Positions 58,201 through 64,000 of a stretch of DNA of 64,000 bases are shown one piece after another. Position 1 is the stretch's first letter; each line of letters starts with the position of its first letter. The translations under genes and the position numbers were made by a program. The notes below the pieces were generated by a model that saw nothing but the letters and a program-made list of their open reading frames with translations, was not told where the DNA came from and searched no databases. The DNA is taken from assembly GCA_028284155.1 (NCBI GenBank), contig JANQSF010000155.1, forward strand, positions 62,001-126,000, in the 5' to 3' direction. The stretch comes from Phycisphaeraceae bacterium. Its GTDB lineage: Bacteria; Planctomycetota; Phycisphaerae; Phycisphaerales; Phycisphaeraceae.

Positions 58201-58351
58201 GGTCAAAGCGAGCGAGGTCGACTCGAAGAAGCCGTCACCGATCTCGCAGATGCCAGCCAACCTGCTCGACCCGCTGAACAAGGACGAGATGCTCGACCTG
58301 CTGGCGTACCTGTTGTCGCGCGGAGATTCGAACGCGGCGTACTTCAAGTGA
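55277..58351 (+). CDS. PVC-type heme-binding dehydrogenase (beta-propeller plus cytochrome c domain)
   Basis: 1024 residues from the ATG at 55277, with GAGAG six bases upstream. Signal peptide about 1-33. An N-terminal galactose-binding-like domain (about 45-155), then a beta-propeller of the membrane-bound dehydrogenase type (about 190-560: FEVELLYTVPKNTQGSWVAI, YALNRNG-type loops), a helical HEAT-like stretch, then the C-terminal heme domain with CxxCH at Cys892-Cys895-His896 (ATGCVKCH) and GPDLSSVGNKFS. The family is expanded in Planctomycetota and Verrucomicrobia and is believed to oxidise sugars or alcohols outside the cytoplasm. Confidence 0.9.
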   Translation: MTHRSFTAASIIAVLIGSALLLTHLTPSADAQAGKAKAKRKAALSLNGASWVWLGKAAPDNDSGVMTKSFTVAGPIKSARVTGSCDNHMQVKLNGQTVLSSGAWERPVNANVTKQVKTGDNTIAATVRNDSGPAGFIFKLEVTLADGKTQVVQSDASWQVAAKGTEQARQVHVVAKYGGGPWGTLPKRPIGGDPTVFTAATVKDAINVPKGFEVELLYTVPKNTQGSWVAITALPDGRLVASDQGNKGLYYITPGKSADDTKVAKVPVNVSNAQGLLWAFDSLYANRNGGGLWRITDSNKDGELDHAEAIVPLKGGGEHGPHAVILTEDKKGLYIVGGNHTDIPPDLTGSRQPRNWGEDLLLPRQWDARGHARGKLAPGGWVARVSPDGKERVLYSNGFRNQYDIALNNHGDMFTFDSDMEWDFGTPWYRPTRVNHVTSGSEFGWRSGTGKWPAYYPDSLPAVVDIGPASPVGVLFGYGAKFPDKWHEALYVLDWTYGTIWAVHLKPNGSTYSGKVEEFVSGKPLPVTDATVGTDGAFYFTVGGRGTQSALYRVTYSGSVDLDAIGVVGSSTADKLRKIRRTLEEYHGVKHAGAVPNAWQHLGHGDRFIRYAARIAVESQPVNTWRAKALSETDPQALITAMVALARQGKSTDLNDALNALNRLELTELSEQQLLEALRAYQLVFIRLGKPNRAQQTQVVHKLDAIYPNESDDANAELVNLLVYLDAPTVVDKTMKLLANLKPTPKPKWATVLDRNNRYGGTAQKMLANMPPLRGIHYAFALRNVRFGWTIPQREQYFAFINSAAKHPGGASYAGFLNNIRKEALANASASERAAVKHLTGENLTPPPPFKVKPVTGPGEKWTVASASNAVGNSLKGRSFENGRNAFYATGCVKCHRFDGAGGAIGPDLSSVGNKFSHRDLLEAIIEPNKVISDQYQSHILETKDGDRYIGIVIENKDNGTVDIYTKDFDTKPITVKASEVDSKKPSPISQMPANLLDPLNKDEMLDLLAYLLSRGDSNAAYFK

Positions 58352-58363
58352 CGGAGGTATTGA

Positions 58364-58391
58364 CCGCGGATGACACGGATGGGCGCGGATC
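58364..58391. repeat. CGGATGAC-type dispersed repeat, copy 2
   Basis: Same unit as 54930-54960 in the same orientation, 13 bases after the dehydrogenase stop. Confidence 0.75.
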
Positions 58392-58400
58392 GGGATGGAT

Positions 58401-58478
58401 GTTTAGCCGCGCCCCGAAGGGAAGCGTGCATTGAACGACGACATGCCGCCGACGCGCTTCCCTGCGGGGCGCGGCTAA
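58401..58478. repeat. REPIN (family H), distal reverse copy
   Basis: The arms (58401-58428 and about 58452-58478) match those at the RAYT gene with few changes. The spacer reads as the reverse complement of the RAYT-side spacer, so the unit is inverted. It separates the dehydrogenase gene from a small unknown gene. Confidence 0.9.
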
Positions 58479-58492
58479 TCGGTTGACACTAC

Positions 58493-58897
58493 ATGACCAC
58501 AATCACTCGCCTGACACAGATCGCCGTGGACGCGGCCAAACGGAAGGACGCGCTGTTGATCGAACGGGGCATCGGTTACTGGATCACCGCCGACGGCGAG
58601 TACCTGCCGACGCCGCCGCGCGTCTCGCACGCCGATTTTGTACGGCAGTGGTTTGAGAACGCGTCGTTGAACGACGACGAACAGGACGCCCTCACCCACG
58701 ACGCCAACGTGTTCGCCATCGACCGCGGCTGGTCGCGCGTGCGGGCCTACCCGAACCAGCGGGTCGTTTACATCGACTATGGCAGAAACATGCAAGCGCA
58801 ACACGCAAAGCTACTCGACGACCTGCTCGATCAACTGGGGCTGGTCGGGTACGACGTGAAGTACACTGATGAGGACAGCAACTACGTCAGCCCTTAG
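58493..58897 (+). CDS. Small protein of unknown function
   Basis: 134 residues. No signal peptide or membrane segment. Soluble, acidic, with a VVYIDYG motif and a helical middle. I do not recognise a family. It has typical codon use for the window and lies between two repeats, which suggests it is real; no ribosome site precedes the ATG. Confidence 0.6.
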   Translation: MTTITRLTQIAVDAAKRKDALLIERGIGYWITADGEYLPTPPRVSHADFVRQWFENASLNDDEQDALTHDANVFAIDRGWSRVRAYPNQRVVYIDYGRNMQAQHAKLLDDLLDQLGLVGYDVKYTDEDSNYVSP

Positions 58898-58926
58898 ACC
58901 GCGTGCTTGACCGCGGAGGGCAGTTA

Positions 58927-58956
58927 CCACGGATGACACAGATGGGCACGGATTGG
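58927..58956. repeat. CGGATGAC-type dispersed repeat, copy 3
   Basis: CCACGGATGACACAGATGGG followed by CACGGATTGG. Same orientation as copies 1 and 2 with more changes. Confidence 0.7.
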
Positions 58957-59070
58957 TAGGGTGGGCCAAGGCTTGGCGCGGCCCACCGGTTCGCATCGTG
59001 TTGAGACTTTGACTTGAAAAACACACCGAGCTTCAGGTGGTGGGCCGCGCCGAGCCTTGGCCCACCCTAC
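58956..59070. repeat. REPIN-like inverted repeat, family I
   Basis: Arms 58956-58987 and 59039-59070, beginning GTAGGGTGGGCCAAGGCT, are inverted copies with one mismatch in 32. The spacer is 51 bases. It lies upstream of the DUF1080-ThuA gene. Confidence 0.9.
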
Positions 59071-59101
59071 TCAGACAACGACACACACAGGAGATTACCC
59101 C

Positions 59102-60808
59102 ATGCATCGTTGGACACTCACGACCGCCCTGCTCGCGCTGGCATTCGTCGCCGCGCCGCTGTTGGCCGACCATCACAAGCCGATCAGTCTGTTCGACGGC
59201 AAGACGCTGAAGGGCTGGGACGGCAAGAAGCAGTTCTGGACCGTGGAAGACGGCGCGATCACCGGCACGACGACCAAGGAGAACCCGACCAAGGGGAACA
59301 CCTTCATCATCTACCGCGGCAAGGACGGGAAGGCTGAATTCGGTGACTTCGAGCTGACGATGAAGTACCGCATCGGCAAGACGGGCAACAGCGGCATCCA
59401 GTACCGCAGCTTCGAGACCAAGCCGGGGTCGTACGTGATCGGCGGCTACCAGGCTGACATCGACTCGGGGCCGACCTACTCGGGCATCAACTACGGCGAG
59501 AAGTTCCGCGGCATCCTCGCGCGGCGTGGGCAGCGGACGACGATCCAGGAAAACGGCAAGCCGAAGGTCGACGCGCAGTTCGCCGACGGAGCGAAGCTGA
59601 ACGACAAAGTCAAGAAGGAAGACTGGAACGACTACAAGATCGTGGCCAGGGGTTACAACTTCAAGCACTACATCAACGGCACGCTCATGAGCGAAGTGAC
59701 CGACGCGGACACGGACGTGCGTCGGGCCAAGGGCCTGATCGCGCTGCAACTGCACGCGGGGCCGCCGATGAAGGTGCAGTTCAAGGACATTCAGGTGAAG
59801 TTGTTGGGGAAATCGGCGGACGCGGGTGAGATTACAGGCGCCCAGGTGCGGGCGGACATTGCGCCGGAGTTGGCCTCGCTCGCCGCAAGCGCCAAGCCGC
59901 AAGCGGCCGCAAGTGGTGGGGCGAAGAAGATTGTTCTTGTCGCCGGCCACCGGTCGCACGGGTTTGGATCGCATGACCACAAGGCCGGCGCGTACCTGTT
60001 AGCCAAGCAACTCGAAGAATCCGGCCTCGGCTTCAAGTGCGTCGTGCACTACCCCGGTTGGCCGACCGATGCGTCGATCTTCGACGGCGCGGACGCGGTG
60101 GTCATCTACTCCGACGGCGGCGGGCGTCACCCAGCGATCCGTCGGCCGAGCAACGCCAAGACGCTCGACGCGCTGGTTGAAAAGGGGGTCGGTGTCGGCT
60201 GCATCCACTACGCCGTCGAGGTGCCCAAGGGCTCGGCTGGGCGACGCATGCTCAACTGGACGGGCGGCTTCTTTGAGACGCACTGGTCGGTCAACCCGCA
60301 CTGGACGATCAAGAACCCCAAACTGGCCAAGGATCACCCGATCACGCGCGGCGTCAAACCGTTCGAGATCCGCGACGAGTGGTACTACCACATGCGGTTC
60401 CGCGAGCAAAGCCAGGGCGTCACGCCGATCCTTTCCGCCCTGCCGCCTAAGGAGTCGCTGACCCGCAAGGACGGCCCGCACTCGGGCAACCCAGAGGTGC
60501 GCAAGGCCGTGCTCGAACGCATGGAGCCGCAGCACCTGATGTGGGCGTTCGACCGGACGAAGGCCGACGGCAAGGGTCGGGGGTTTGGCTTCACCGGCAG
60601 CCACTTCCACTGGAATTGGGCCAACGACAACCACCGCACGCTGGTCCTCAACGGCATCGCCTGGATCGCGGGCGTTGAAGTGCCGTCTACGGGCGTGCCG
60701 AGTAAGACGCCCAGCGTCGATGACATGCTGGCTAACCACGACGACGCCCCGTCGCCTGACAAGATCGACAAGGCCGCGATCGCGAAGAAGATGCAAGCCG
60801 TTCAGTAA
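59102..60808 (+). CDS. Secreted DUF1080-ThuA fusion (3-keto-sugar processing)
   Basis: 568 residues from the ATG at 59102, with AGGAG eight bases upstream. Signal peptide 1-22. A DUF1080 domain (about 26-245: ISLFDGKTLKGWDG, NSGIQYRSFE, GGYQADIDSG, LIALQLHAGPP) is followed by a linker with SAKPQAAASGG at about 263-272 that is translated from a family A repeat (59889-59906). A ThuA domain (about 275-530: GHRSHGFGSHDH, SDGGGRHP, CIHYAVEVPKG) completes it. DUF1080 proteins have been linked to 3-keto-disaccharide hydrolysis and ThuA to 3-keto-trehalose use. Two other ThuA genes follow. Confidence 0.9.
   Translation: MHRWTLTTALLALAFVAAPLLADHHKPISLFDGKTLKGWDGKKQFWTVEDGAITGTTTKENPTKGNTFIIYRGKDGKAEFGDFELTMKYRIGKTGNSGIQYRSFETKPGSYVIGGYQADIDSGPTYSGINYGEKFRGILARRGQRTTIQENGKPKVDAQFADGAKLNDKVKKEDWNDYKIVARGYNFKHYINGTLMSEVTDADTDVRRAKGLIALQLHAGPPMKVQFKDIQVKLLGKSADAGEITGAQVRADIAPELASLAASAKPQAAASGGAKKIVLVAGHRSHGFGSHDHKAGAYLLAKQLEESGLGFKCVVHYPGWPTDASIFDGADAVVIYSDGGGRHPAIRRPSNAKTLDALVEKGVGVGCIHYAVEVPKGSAGRRMLNWTGGFFETHWSVNPHWTIKNPKLAKDHPITRGVKPFEIRDEWYYHMRFREQSQGVTPILSALPPKESLTRKDGPHSGNPEVRKAVLERMEPQHLMWAFDRTKADGKGRGFGFTGSHFHWNWANDNHRTLVLNGIAWIAGVEVPSTGVPSKTPSVDDMLANHDDAPSPDKIDKAAIAKKMQAVQ
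59889..59906 (+). repeat. Family A repeat inside the DUF1080-ThuA gene
   Basis: An 18-mer copy with one mismatch (GCGCCAAGCCGCAAGCGG) in the sense direction. It is translated as SAKPQA in the interdomain linker. Confidence 0.85.
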
Positions 60809-60899
60809 GTTGATCGAATAAACAACTGTCCGCGGATAGCGCGGGCGATGCGAATTCAACGTGGATTGTTCCAGACGCGAACAACAAGCAGGCTTTCTC

Positions 60900-61865
60900 A
60901 TGTTTAAACACACACTCTGCATCGCGCTTGGCCTTTCACTTGTTTTGAGCTTCGGCTTGGGAGCGGCCCAGGCAGCCGACGACAAGCCGTTGCAAATCGT
61001 GATCGTCGCCGGCACGAAGAGCCACGGCTACGGCTCGCACGAGTTCAACGCCGGCGGCCTGCTGCTCGAACGCGAACTCAAACGCGCGCTCCGTAAGCGT
61101 GTGGCCATCACCGTGCACCGCGACGGTTGGCCAAGCGACGCCAAAGCCTTCGACAACGCCGACGCGGTCATCCTCTACATGAACGGCGGCGGGCGACACC
61201 CGATCCTCCAGCAGTTGGCCCCGATGCGCAAGCTCATGGCCAAGGGCATCGGCCTGATGTGCATGCACTACGCCGTCGAGGTGCCCAAGGGCGAAGCGGG
61301 ACGGGCGTTTCAGGACTGGATCGGCGGCTACTACGAGAGCGGCTTCTCGATCAACCCGCACTGGAAAGCCAAGGCCAAGCTCCACGCCAGCCACCCGATC
61401 ACGCGCGGCGTCGAACGGTTTGACGTACACGACGAGTGGTACTTCAACATGCGCTTCCGGGAGGGACACAAGGGCGTGACCAACATCCTCCAGGCCGTGC
61501 CGGACGACGAGGCCCGCAGCGGGAAGACGTCGTACCCCCGCGGCCCCAAGAAACACATCGTCGAGGCGTCCGGCCGAACCGAGACCCTGCTTTGGGCGGT
61601 TGAACGCGAGGACGGCGGCCGTGGCGTCGGCTTCACCGGCGGCCACTTCCACTGGAACTGGGCCCAACCGCACTACCGACGGCTGATCCTGAACGCGATC
61701 GTCTGGGTCGCCGGGGGCGACGTGCCCAAAGCCGGCGTGCCCGTTTTGACCATCTCGCTCGACGACCTGAAAGCAAATCAGGACTACCCGCCTAACCCCA
61801 AGCGCGCCGACTTCAAGAAGATCGAAGCCGACGTGAAGCGTTGGAACGCGCTGCTCGACCAGTAA
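60900..61865 (+). CDS. Secreted ThuA-domain protein
   Basis: 321 residues from the ATG at 60900. Signal peptide about 1-25 (ends AAQAADDKP). A single ThuA domain with GTKSHGYGSHEFNAGG, MNGGGRHPILQQL, CMHYAVEVPKG, FDVHDEWYFNMRF and FTGGHFHWNWAQPHYR. The latter two are near-identical in layout to the neighbours, so the three ThuA proteins are related duplicates. ThuA is a glutamine-amidotransferase-like fold implicated in trehalose or 3-ketotrehalose use. Confidence 0.92.
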   Translation: MFKHTLCIALGLSLVLSFGLGAAQAADDKPLQIVIVAGTKSHGYGSHEFNAGGLLLERELKRALRKRVAITVHRDGWPSDAKAFDNADAVILYMNGGGRHPILQQLAPMRKLMAKGIGLMCMHYAVEVPKGEAGRAFQDWIGGYYESGFSINPHWKAKAKLHASHPITRGVERFDVHDEWYFNMRFREGHKGVTNILQAVPDDEARSGKTSYPRGPKKHIVEASGRTETLLWAVEREDGGRGVGFTGGHFHWNWAQPHYRRLILNAIVWVAGGDVPKAGVPVLTISLDDLKANQDYPPNPKRADFKKIEADVKRWNALLDQ

Positions 61866-62024
61866 GCAGAGCCGCGGCACCGCATTGCCCCCCGCGTCGG
61901 GCCCATTCGACGCGCCACGAGAAACGCCAAGCCGTTTGGAAACCGGATGGTGGGCGGTGTCGACCCAACCGTTCGCTCCATCCCAAGACCTAAACCTCGA
62001 CCTATTCAATCGCTGGAGTTGACC

Positions 62025-64000
62025 ATGCCCCGACTCACAAGCCTGCTTGCCCTTTGCTGCCTGACCCTCCTGCTCGTCCCCGCGTCGCTCGCGCACGCGG
62101 CGGACAAGGCGAAGATCGTCATCATCGGCGGCCGCGACAGCCACGGGGCGTCGGCCCACAACTGGGGCGACGGGGCCGACCTGCTCGCCAAGGCGCTGAA
62201 CGAAGAATCCGGTTTGCCCGTCCACGCCGTCGTTCACAAGGGCGGCTACCCGAACGACGCGTCGATCTTCGACGGCGCGAAAACCGTCGTCATCCTCTGC
62301 GACGGCGGCGGGCGTCACCTGCTGCTGCGTCATCTCGACGCGTTCAAGAAGATCATGGACCGCGGCGCCGGTTTGGTGAACGTCCACTACGCAGTCGAGG
62401 TTCCGAAAGGTCAGGCCGGCGACCTGTTCCTGCAATGGGTCGGTGGGTATTTCGAGACGCACTGGTCGGTCAACCCGCACTGGAAGGCTGAGTTTCTCAA
62501 GATGCCCAAGCACCCGATCACACAGGGCGTCAAGCCGTTCGAACTGAACGACGAGTGGTACTACCACATGCGATTCCGCACGCAAATGAAAGGTGTGACG
62601 CCGATCCTCTCGGCCCTGCCGCCCGAGGCCACGCTCAAACGCCGCGACGGGGCGCACTCGGGCAACCCACACGTGCGCAAGGCCGTGCTCGAACGTATGG
62701 AGCCACAGCACGTGGCTTGGGCGTACCAGCGACCCAACGATGTCGCCGGGGGCGGCCGTGGCTTCGGCATTACCGGCGCGCACTACCACAAGAGCTGGGA
62801 CAACGACTCGTTCCGCACGTGCGTGCTCAACGCGATCGTCTGGACGGCCGGCCTCGACGTGCCCGACGGCGGCGTCAAGTCGTTGCCGAACCCGACGGCG
62901 CGCCTCGCGGGCAAGTCGCCGTCGTCTAAAACGCCAACCGTCGGCGGCGCGCTCAAGCCGGCCGTCGCCGCGAAACACGCGGCGTTCGCCAGCCCGGTCG
63001 TCACCAAGAAGACACCCGGCCACGCGGTCGACGTCAAGGCCGACATCAAGGGCAAGACCGACCTGTTCCTGGTCGTGACCGACGGCGGCAACGGCTATTC
63101 ATGCGACTGGTCGAACTGGGCGGAGCCGCGATTGGTCGGCCCAACCGTCGAAAAGAAACTGACCGAATTGAAATGGTCGTCGGCCGGCTCACAATGGGGC
63201 AACGTGCGGGTCAATCAGAACGCCGGCGGCGGCGCGATGCGCATCGCCGGCAAGCCGATCGCCTACGGCATCGGCACGCACGCCAACTCGGTCATCCACT
63301 TCAAGCTGCCCAAGAACCACGGCTACACGCACTTCGTCGCCCGCGCCGGCCTGGACAACGGCGGGACCGATCAGGGCAACTGCGGCGAGAGTGCGAGCGT
63401 GCAGTTCCTCGTCGTCACCGAGGAGAAGTCGCTCAAGGCCCTGGCGTTCGCCAAGCCGTCGGGCAGCGGCCAACCCTACGTCAAGAAGACCAACGCCCCC
63501 GGCCGCGACGCCGGCGAGGCCGTCGCGTCGCTCGACGTGCACGAAGACCTGCAGGTCGAGCTGTTTGCGGCCGAGCCGATGCTGACCAACCCGTCGAACA
63601 TCGACATCGATCACACCGGTCGGGTGTGGGTGGCCGAGATCGTCAACTACCGACGACACCGCGGCAAGCAGCCCGAGGGTGACCGCATCCTCATCCTGGA
63701 AGACACCGACGGCGACGGCAAGGCCGACAAACGCACGGTCTTTCTGCAGACGCCGGAGATCATGTCACCGCACGGTATCTGCGTGTTGGCGACGCCCGAC
63801 TTCAAGGGCACGCGGGTCATCGTCTCCGCGGGCGACACCGTCTGGAACGTCTACGACGACGACGGCGACGGCAAGGCCGACCGCAAGGAGAAGATGTTCA
63901 CCGGCATCGCCGGCTCGCAGCACGACCACGGCATCCACGCGTTCGTGTTCGGCCCGGACGGCAAGCTCTACTTCAACTTCGGCAACACCGGCAAGCAGAT
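62025..64000 (+). CDS. Secreted ThuA-NPCBM-dehydrogenase fusion (3' truncated by window)
   Basis: At least 658 residues from the ATG at 62025, with GGAG six bases upstream; no stop before the window end. Signal peptide 1-25. ThuA domain (about 28-280: GGRDSHGASAHNWG, CDGGGRHLLLRHL, VHYAVEVPKG), a linker (about 280-335), an NPCBM carbohydrate-binding domain (about 338-465, ending VQFLVVTE), then the start of a PVC-type dehydrogenase propeller (from about 500, DLQVELFAAEPMLTNPSN, EDTDGDGKADKRTVF). A C-terminal cytochrome domain is likely beyond the edge. This joins in one chain functions encoded separately upstream. Confidence 0.92.
   Translation, partial: MPRLTSLLALCCLTLLLVPASLAHAADKAKIVIIGGRDSHGASAHNWGDGADLLAKALNEESGLPVHAVVHKGGYPNDASIFDGAKTVVILCDGGGRHLLLRHLDAFKKIMDRGAGLVNVHYAVEVPKGQAGDLFLQWVGGYFETHWSVNPHWKAEFLKMPKHPITQGVKPFELNDEWYYHMRFRTQMKGVTPILSALPPEATLKRRDGAHSGNPHVRKAVLERMEPQHVAWAYQRPNDVAGGGRGFGITGAHYHKSWDNDSFRTCVLNAIVWTAGLDVPDGGVKSLPNPTARLAGKSPSSKTPTVGGALKPAVAAKHAAFASPVVTKKTPGHAVDVKADIKGKTDLFLVVTDGGNGYSCDWSNWAEPRLVGPTVEKKLTELKWSSAGSQWGNVRVNQNAGGGAMRIAGKPIAYGIGTHANSVIHFKLPKNHGYTHFVARAGLDNGGTDQGNCGESASVQFLVVTEEKSLKALAFAKPSGSGQPYVKKTNAPGRDAGEAVASLDVHEDLQVELFAAEPMLTNPSNIDIDHTGRVWVAEIVNYRRHRGKQPEGDRILILEDTDGDGKADKRTVFLQTPEIMSPHGICVLATPDFKGTRVIVSAGDTVWNVYDDDGDGKADRKEKMFTGIAGSQHDHGIHAFVFGPDGKLYFNFGNTGKQ

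Noticed and set aside
60936..63023. Very long open frame on the minus strand opposite the ThuA genes
   Set aside because: The plus strand encodes clear ThuA and NPCBM proteins with signal peptides and ribosome sites. The minus product has no family motif and is a by-product of GC-rich codon use.

Overview
The window is a GC-rich chromosomal segment of a bacterium that is almost certainly a member of the Planctomycetota. The evidence is two proteins with the planctomycete N-terminal LEPR-XLL motif, PVC-type heme-binding dehydrogenases, DUF1080 and ThuA sugar enzymes, a prepilin with the planctomycete-style DGHV tail, two PEP-CTERM proteins, and many short palindromic repeats. No rRNA, tRNA, CRISPR array, prophage or integrase was seen. 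The class within the phylum cannot be fixed from this sequence.

Layout. 1-5 kb holds the end of a membrane protein, a DUF481 outer-membrane barrel and a membrane-anchored DUF4062-TPR protein. 5-11 kb holds a large secreted subtilase and a YhdT/sodium:solute symporter pair. 11-20 kb is housekeeping: clpX, an Mrp ATPase, bioF, an HU/IHF protein, def-fmt and a HAD hydrolase. 20-26 kb has a PEP-CTERM lamin-tail protein, a prepilin and a dnaJ-clpB chaperone operon. 26-32 kb has a ParA ATPase fused to a glycogen-binding (CBM48-like) domain with an unknown partner, maf and a Tat-exported enolase-superfamily protein. 32-40 kb has a small PEP-CTERM protein beside a 2230-residue LEPR-XLL/SdrD-repeat surface protein, and the two share a domain. 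40-48 kb has a coiled-coil membrane protein, a GH52-like hydrolase, a cysteine desulfurase, lysA, ruvB and a parvulin. 48-64 kb is an accessory region: DUF1992-esterase pair, FG-GAP-like protein, SGNH hydrolase, REP-associated tyrosine transposase, sugar epimerase, PVC cytochrome dehydrogenase and three consecutive ThuA proteins. The last of these runs off the window end.

Two themes stand out. First, the segment is seeded with at least eight families of short palindromic (REP/REPIN-like) repeats. One perfect REPIN lies directly upstream of a RAYT transposase gene. Several repeat units sit inside protein genes and are translated in frame as short AKPQA/ARPQA-type peptides (clpB, the HAD hydrolase, the DUF1080-ThuA fusion, the esterase signal region; bioF from a different family). 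This resembles the palindromic elements of Rickettsia and is the most unusual feature here. Second, 52-64 kb looks like an exported sugar-oxidation and 3-keto-sugar breakdown set.

Many genes have Shine-Dalgarno motifs, and these decided several starts. A few (maf, fmt, the HAD gene) instead show a -10-like hexamer 6-8 bases before the start codon, which would give leaderless mRNAs. Long antisense open frames are common because of the base composition and were left out.
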